From positions 1-64,000 of the forward strand of contig NZ_BMCH01000001.1 of NCBI RefSeq assembly GCF_014635085.1: DNA of 64,000 bases, in the 5' to 3' direction. The notes under the pieces are model-generated. The model was not told where the DNA came from and ran no database searches. It saw only the letters and a program-made list of their open reading frames with translations. Positions 60,754 through 64,000 of this stretch are shown piece after piece. Made by a program: the position numbers and the translations under genes. The stretch's first letter is position 1; every line of letters begins with the position of its first letter. The stretch is from Asaia siamensis. Its GTDB lineage: Bacteria; Pseudomonadota; Alphaproteobacteria; Acetobacterales; Acetobacteraceae.

Positions 60754-63031
60754 GGGTCAACTGGCAGGTCACGGCGCGACCGGCCGCAATACGTGAGTAA
60801 TTTACATATACACGGTCGTAATAGCGTTTATTGGTCAGGTTCTGCAGATTTGCCTGCAGATCGAGTGCTCGCGTGATCTGGTAATCGGCCACCATGTCGA
60901 GCCGGACATAGCCAGGCACCCAGGTCTGGTTGTTCACATTGGTGTAGCGCTTGCTCATATAGGTCAGGCCGCCGCCTGCCTTGAGACGTGGCAGGATCTT
61001 GTAAGTGCTCCACAACGCAATTGAATTGCCCGGTGTATAGGGAAAGCGCTTGCCGACATTGGCCTTGGTCGGGCCGCCATGGATGACGGTGCTGTCGAGA
61101 TAGGTCCAGCCACCGAACATCTCCCATTTCGGGGTAATACTGCCCGCAACGTTGATTTCAGCACCACGAACACGCTGCGTTCCAGCATCGATCTGGTTGC
61201 CATAGCCATCCGACACCTGCGCATTGGTCATCTTGCCGTCGAACAGAGAACTAGTGATGGAAAAGCGCCCGTTGAACAGATCGGCCTTGGCGCCCACCTC
61301 GATATTCTTGCCGTTCTGCGGGGCGAGTTTGTTGTTTGCGGTCGAGAGCGCGATCTGGCCATCGGCCCCGGCATCCACCCCGACGGGATTGGAGGCTGTG
61401 GCATAGGAAAAATACAGGCTGACCGGCTTGATCGGCTTATAGACCGCGCCCGCCTGATAATTGATGAAGCTCTGGTTATTGCTGAGCCCGACATTACCCT
61501 GAACCGCAGAGGTCATGAAACGGTCGAAGCGCACGCCGCCATTGATGAGCAGGTGGTCGCGCAACATGCTCATCGTGTCAAAGGCATAGGCCGAGCCGGT
61601 GGTGACGTTCGTGTTCAGCGGCGCGATGCCCGGCTCACCGAGCGTATAGGAGCCGAGCCAGGGGTTATGGGCGCTCCAGCTGCCGAGATTGGTGGCTGAG
61701 ATACAATTATAGGCGATGGTGCAGGGGCCGCCATTACGCAGATTATGACCGCCTGAATCGACCACATAATATTCATTGCGTGTGAGACGTTCGCGCGAGA
61801 GTTCAATGCCGGTATTGATGGCATGATGGATCGGCCCCGTGTCGAATGTCCCTGAGACCATGGCCTGTTCCTGAAAATTATCCGTATGGAACTTGCCGGA
61901 TTTGGCTTCGAGAAGGATGGTCTGGTTGTTGACGGCCGTGCTCTGCCATTGCGGGTTGGTGGCGATATAATCGTATTGCGTGCTGGTCCATTGCAGCGTG
62001 TTCCTGAACATGAAGTCCTTGAACAGGTCGCGCTCGAGGATGATCTGGCCGAGATCGGTGGTGCTGCGCTCAAAATCGCGATCTTCCAGCCCGAGAACAG
62101 TGCTGCGAGGGATTTTCAGCGGCTCATGGGTGATCTTGCTATAGGGCGCGGAATAGTCCGGCATGTCGAAAGAATAGAGATGGTAATAGCCAAGTGTCAG
62201 GCGCGTCTTCGTGCCAAGGCCGAAAGCGAGTGAGGGGGAAACGCCCCATCTATGCCCGCCGATCGGCGCACGTCCTGCCGTGTCACCATCGGCCCCCATC
62301 GCATTGAGACGAAACGCGGTCGATGAACCGATCTGGCGGTTGATATCGATCGTGCCACGCTTGTAGGCGGCTGTGCCGAAGCCGATCTGGCCAGAGGTCA
62401 GATTGCCAAGCTGGGCTTTCTTGCTGGTGATATTGATCTGCCCACCCAGACCGCCGCGACCGCCATAGACTGAGCCCGGTCCCTTGAGCACCTCCATCTC
62501 TTCAACGTCGAAGACTTCACGCTGGCTCACGCCACTATCGCGCAGCCCGTCGATAAACATGTTGCTGTATGAGCCAAAGCCGCGAATGACAGGGTAATTG
62601 CCGCCCGGAATGGCATAGGCATCGCCGCCACGAAAACTGACCCCTGGCACGGTGCGCATGGCGTCTTCGAATGAGGTCGCATTGACCAGCTTCATCTGCT
62701 CTTTGGTCACAACCGAAACCGAGCTGGGTGTGTCGAGCAGCGAGGCCGTGAATTTTCGGTTTGGGGAAGGCCCTGTGAGGAGGGGATGCGATTTCCCGAT
62801 GACGGTAAGATGTTCCTGACCGGCTTTTTCTTTCCCGGCCTCGTAATTGGCAGCCTTCGCGCCTTGCGAGGCTTTCGGTACGCCCCCGTCTTTCGTCTCG
62901 CTCGCAGGCTGAGAGGTCGTGTCTGCCAATGCGGCCGCGGCATGGACTGACGGCGAAAGCGCCGTCGTGATCAGACAAAGCGCGACGAAGGATCGGGTGG
63001 CGGAAAATATCGGACGGGAAACGGATAGCAT
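60743..63031 (-). CDS. TonB-dependent siderophore receptor (catecholate/Fiu-like)
   Basis: 762 residues. Signal peptide (about 1-32, ending VHAAAA), a TonB-box-like HLTVIG (about 74-79), then the plug domain: DTPSSVSVVTKEQM, DAMRTVPGVSFRGG and PVIRGFGSYSNMFIDGLRD. The remainder is a 22-strand barrel with alternating aromatic residues (NIEVGAKADLFNGRFSITSSLF). FIDGLRDxG is common in siderophore receptors of the Fiu/FhuE type. The last residues are QLTLRM, not the usual aromatic end. Imports ferric siderophores in exchange with TonB. No Fur box was recognised upstream. Confidence 0.92.
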   Translation of the reverse strand: MLSVSRPIFSATRSFVALCLITTALSPSVHAAAALADTTSQPASETKDGGVPKASQGAKAANYEAGKEKAGQEHLTVIGKSHPLLTGPSPNRKFTASLLDTPSSVSVVTKEQMKLVNATSFEDAMRTVPGVSFRGGDAYAIPGGNYPVIRGFGSYSNMFIDGLRDSGVSQREVFDVEEMEVLKGPGSVYGGRGGLGGQINITSKKAQLGNLTSGQIGFGTAAYKRGTIDINRQIGSSTAFRLNAMGADGDTAGRAPIGGHRWGVSPSLAFGLGTKTRLTLGYYHLYSFDMPDYSAPYSKITHEPLKIPRSTVLGLEDRDFERSTTDLGQIILERDLFKDFMFRNTLQWTSTQYDYIATNPQWQSTAVNNQTILLEAKSGKFHTDNFQEQAMVSGTFDTGPIHHAINTGIELSRERLTRNEYYVVDSGGHNLRNGGPCTIAYNCISATNLGSWSAHNPWLGSYTLGEPGIAPLNTNVTTGSAYAFDTMSMLRDHLLINGGVRFDRFMTSAVQGNVGLSNNQSFINYQAGAVYKPIKPVSLYFSYATASNPVGVDAGADGQIALSTANNKLAPQNGKNIEVGAKADLFNGRFSITSSLFDGKMTNAQVSDGYGNQIDAGTQRVRGAEINVAGSITPKWEMFGGWTYLDSTVIHGGPTKANVGKRFPYTPGNSIALWSTYKILPRLKAGGGLTYMSKRYTNVNNQTWVPGYVRLDMVADYQITRALDLQANLQNLTNKRYYDRVYVNYSRIAAGRAVTCQLTLRM

Positions 63032-63356
63032 GGCAACCTACATGATGAGAACGCGACGCAATTGCTATGTGTCTTTCTGTTTCCGGGTAAATGATTAGGA
63101 CCAAGATTGGGAAAGCTTAATTTGAACTGAAGGAGGAGGAGTGTTTTTGCGCACTCTGCGCGGTAAAAAATCTTGCGCAGGCGAAAGAGAAGAGCATTTT
63201 TCCGGTAGTAGAATCCTGTTTCCGGAAAGCTTCTTATTTGGGAATCGTCCGATACCACGCCTGTATGCTATAGGCATGGCCCCCGGGATTGCGACGGTTC
63301 GATAAGCGTGCCGACTTTCTGCCGTGGTGCGACGCTACAGTTTCGTGAGGATGAGA
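63032..63356. other. Intergenic region upstream of the TonB receptor
   Basis: 325 bp between two minus-strand genes; it should carry the promoter of the receptor gene. It contains TTCCGGAA-type short palindromes near 63198-63230 and AT-rich parts, but no convincing Fur box or terminator was found by eye. Short open frames here look like shadows. Confidence 0.3.
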
Positions 63357-64000
63357 TCAGGGATGTCTGGCGCCGCTGTTCTGACTGATGACGCATGAGG
63401 CAGCCTGCTCGGTCCGGTATCCTGTCCAGAGAAGGGCAGAGTCGAAAAGGCAGAGGCCTTGGGGTGAGAGCGCGGTGAAAGTCGCGTTATCGAGAAAGAC
63501 CATGGTTCGTCGCGCTGGCGCGAGGGATTCATAATTCATGGTTGCCCCTTTTTCATAGCCGAAAATCGCGGCTTTTTCAGGCTGTCCATAGACCGTAGCG
63601 ATAATGGTTGCGCCGAGCCCCGGCTTGCCCCAGCTCATCGGGTTCTGCTTTGCATAGACATTCGCAATGCCGGGCGGAAGGCCGCCGCTCATGGGGTGAG
63701 GGGCGTTGACGAGCCAGAGATAGCGTTCTTTTTCCGTTTCGCCGAAATCGACATCATGACGTTTGCCAGTCATGGCAAGGTCATCGAGACTGTCGTTCTC
63801 CCAGGTCAGAAGTGGTTTGGGGGCAAAGCGCCAGGCAGGACTGACGTTCTTGCCCGAAACAGTTGAGGAAAGAACGACCATATCCTCTTTTACCTCTTCC
63901 GGTCGGGTCGCCTCTCCGAGCGTATGGACGCTATAATCAAGGCTGGTGATATGGGCGATGGCGGCATCATCGACCGCGCGATTGGGCCCTTCCAGCTTGC
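63357..64000 (-). CDS. C-terminal part of an unrecognised protein (cut by window edge)
   Basis: The frame is open to the window edge, so the gene starts beyond 64000; at least 214 residues are visible. The segment VDDAAIAHITSLDYSV, followed by DMVVLSSTVSGKNVSPAWRF, PLLTWENDSLDDLAMTG, and the C-terminal ARRTMVFLDNATFTALSPQG, resembles a flavodoxin-like or ThuA-like alpha/beta domain found at the end of some secreted polysaccharide-active proteins in other bacteria. The ATG at 63881 is internal to this frame and is unlikely to be the start. Function is unknown. Confidence 0.6.
   Translation of the reverse strand, partial: KLEGPNRAVDDAAIAHITSLDYSVHTLGEATRPEEVKEDMVVLSSTVSGKNVSPAWRFAPKPLLTWENDSLDDLAMTGKRHDVDFGETEKERYLWLVNAPHPMSGGLPPGIANVYAKQNPMSWGKPGLGATIIATVYGQPEKAAIFGYEKGATMNYESLAPARRTMVFLDNATFTALSPQGLCLFDSALLWTGYRTEQAASCVISQNSGARHP

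Noticed and set aside
1-64000. Search for CRISPR arrays, IS elements, prophage or defence genes
   Set aside because: No transposase, integrase, cas gene, phage structural gene or regularly spaced repeats were seen; the window is coherent chromosomal flagellar DNA.

Overview
This window is almost entirely a flagellar and chemotaxis gene cluster of an alphaproteobacterium, most likely an acetic acid bacterium (Acetobacteraceae, for example an Asaia-, Acetobacter- or Gluconobacter-like genus). The alphaproteobacterial assignment rests on FlaF, a MotE-like protein, a CtrA-type flagellar regulator, a DUF1217-type protein, a DUF6468-type protein next to fliM, and a che operon in the same gene order as the Sinorhizobium meliloti operon. 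The family assignment is an inference from protein flavour, not from a marker gene. No rRNA, tRNA, IS element, prophage or CRISPR array was recognised.

Layout. Positions 1-1917 hold the start of a flagellin gene (minus strand), then motE-like and flaF (plus strand). Positions 2051-10391 (minus) are a ten-gene chemotaxis operon read mcp-cheS-cheY1-cheA-cheW-cheR-cheB-cheY2-cheD-cheT. Positions 10777-20786 (minus) carry a large helical-repeat protein, then flgB-flgC-flgF-lipoprotein-fliF-fliG-fliH-fliN-fliO-fliP. At 21640-22437 (plus) is a CtrA-like regulator whose receiver domain has lost its phosphorylation site. Positions 22569-34264 (minus) read flhA, a DUF1217/hook-domain hybrid, fliI, fliJ, a glycosyltransferase, motB, motA, fliK, flgD. 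At 34473-36883 a TPR-glycosyltransferase converges on a lytic transglycosylase. Positions 37261-39590 (plus) read flgI-flgJ-flgN-lipoprotein. Positions 39598-43936 (minus) hold flgE, then fliL-fliM-DUF6468. Positions 44612-50558 (plus) hold a PAS-PAS chemoreceptor, flgK, flgL and a second TPR-glycosyltransferase. Positions 50803-53352 (plus) read flgG-flgA-flgH. Two more chemoreceptor genes and a small membrane protein follow (53704-57447). From 57653 the content changes to an SDR oxidoreductase, a two-component pair, a TonB-dependent siderophore receptor and a truncated unknown gene.

How it fits together. The window encodes the MS ring (FliF), C ring (FliG, FliM, FliN), part of the export apparatus (FliP, FliO, FlhA, FliH, FliI, FliJ), rod (FlgB, FlgC, FlgF, FlgG), P and L rings (FlgI, FlgH, FlgA), hook (FlgD, FlgE, FliK), hook-filament junction (FlgK, FlgL, FlgN), stator (MotA, MotB, FliL), signalling and probably flagellin glycosylation. 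I did not find fliE, fliQ, fliR, flhB, fliD, flbT or an ordinary ctrA here, so the set must be completed elsewhere in the genome.

The most interesting items are: a DUF1217 protein with two hook-protein-like domains inserted in it; a CheT-like protein with a DxxxQ phosphatase motif; a CtrA paralogue stripped of its receiver active site; a CBS-domain chemoreceptor with an altered hairpin tip; and two FlmG-like proteins as candidate flagellin glycosyltransferases.
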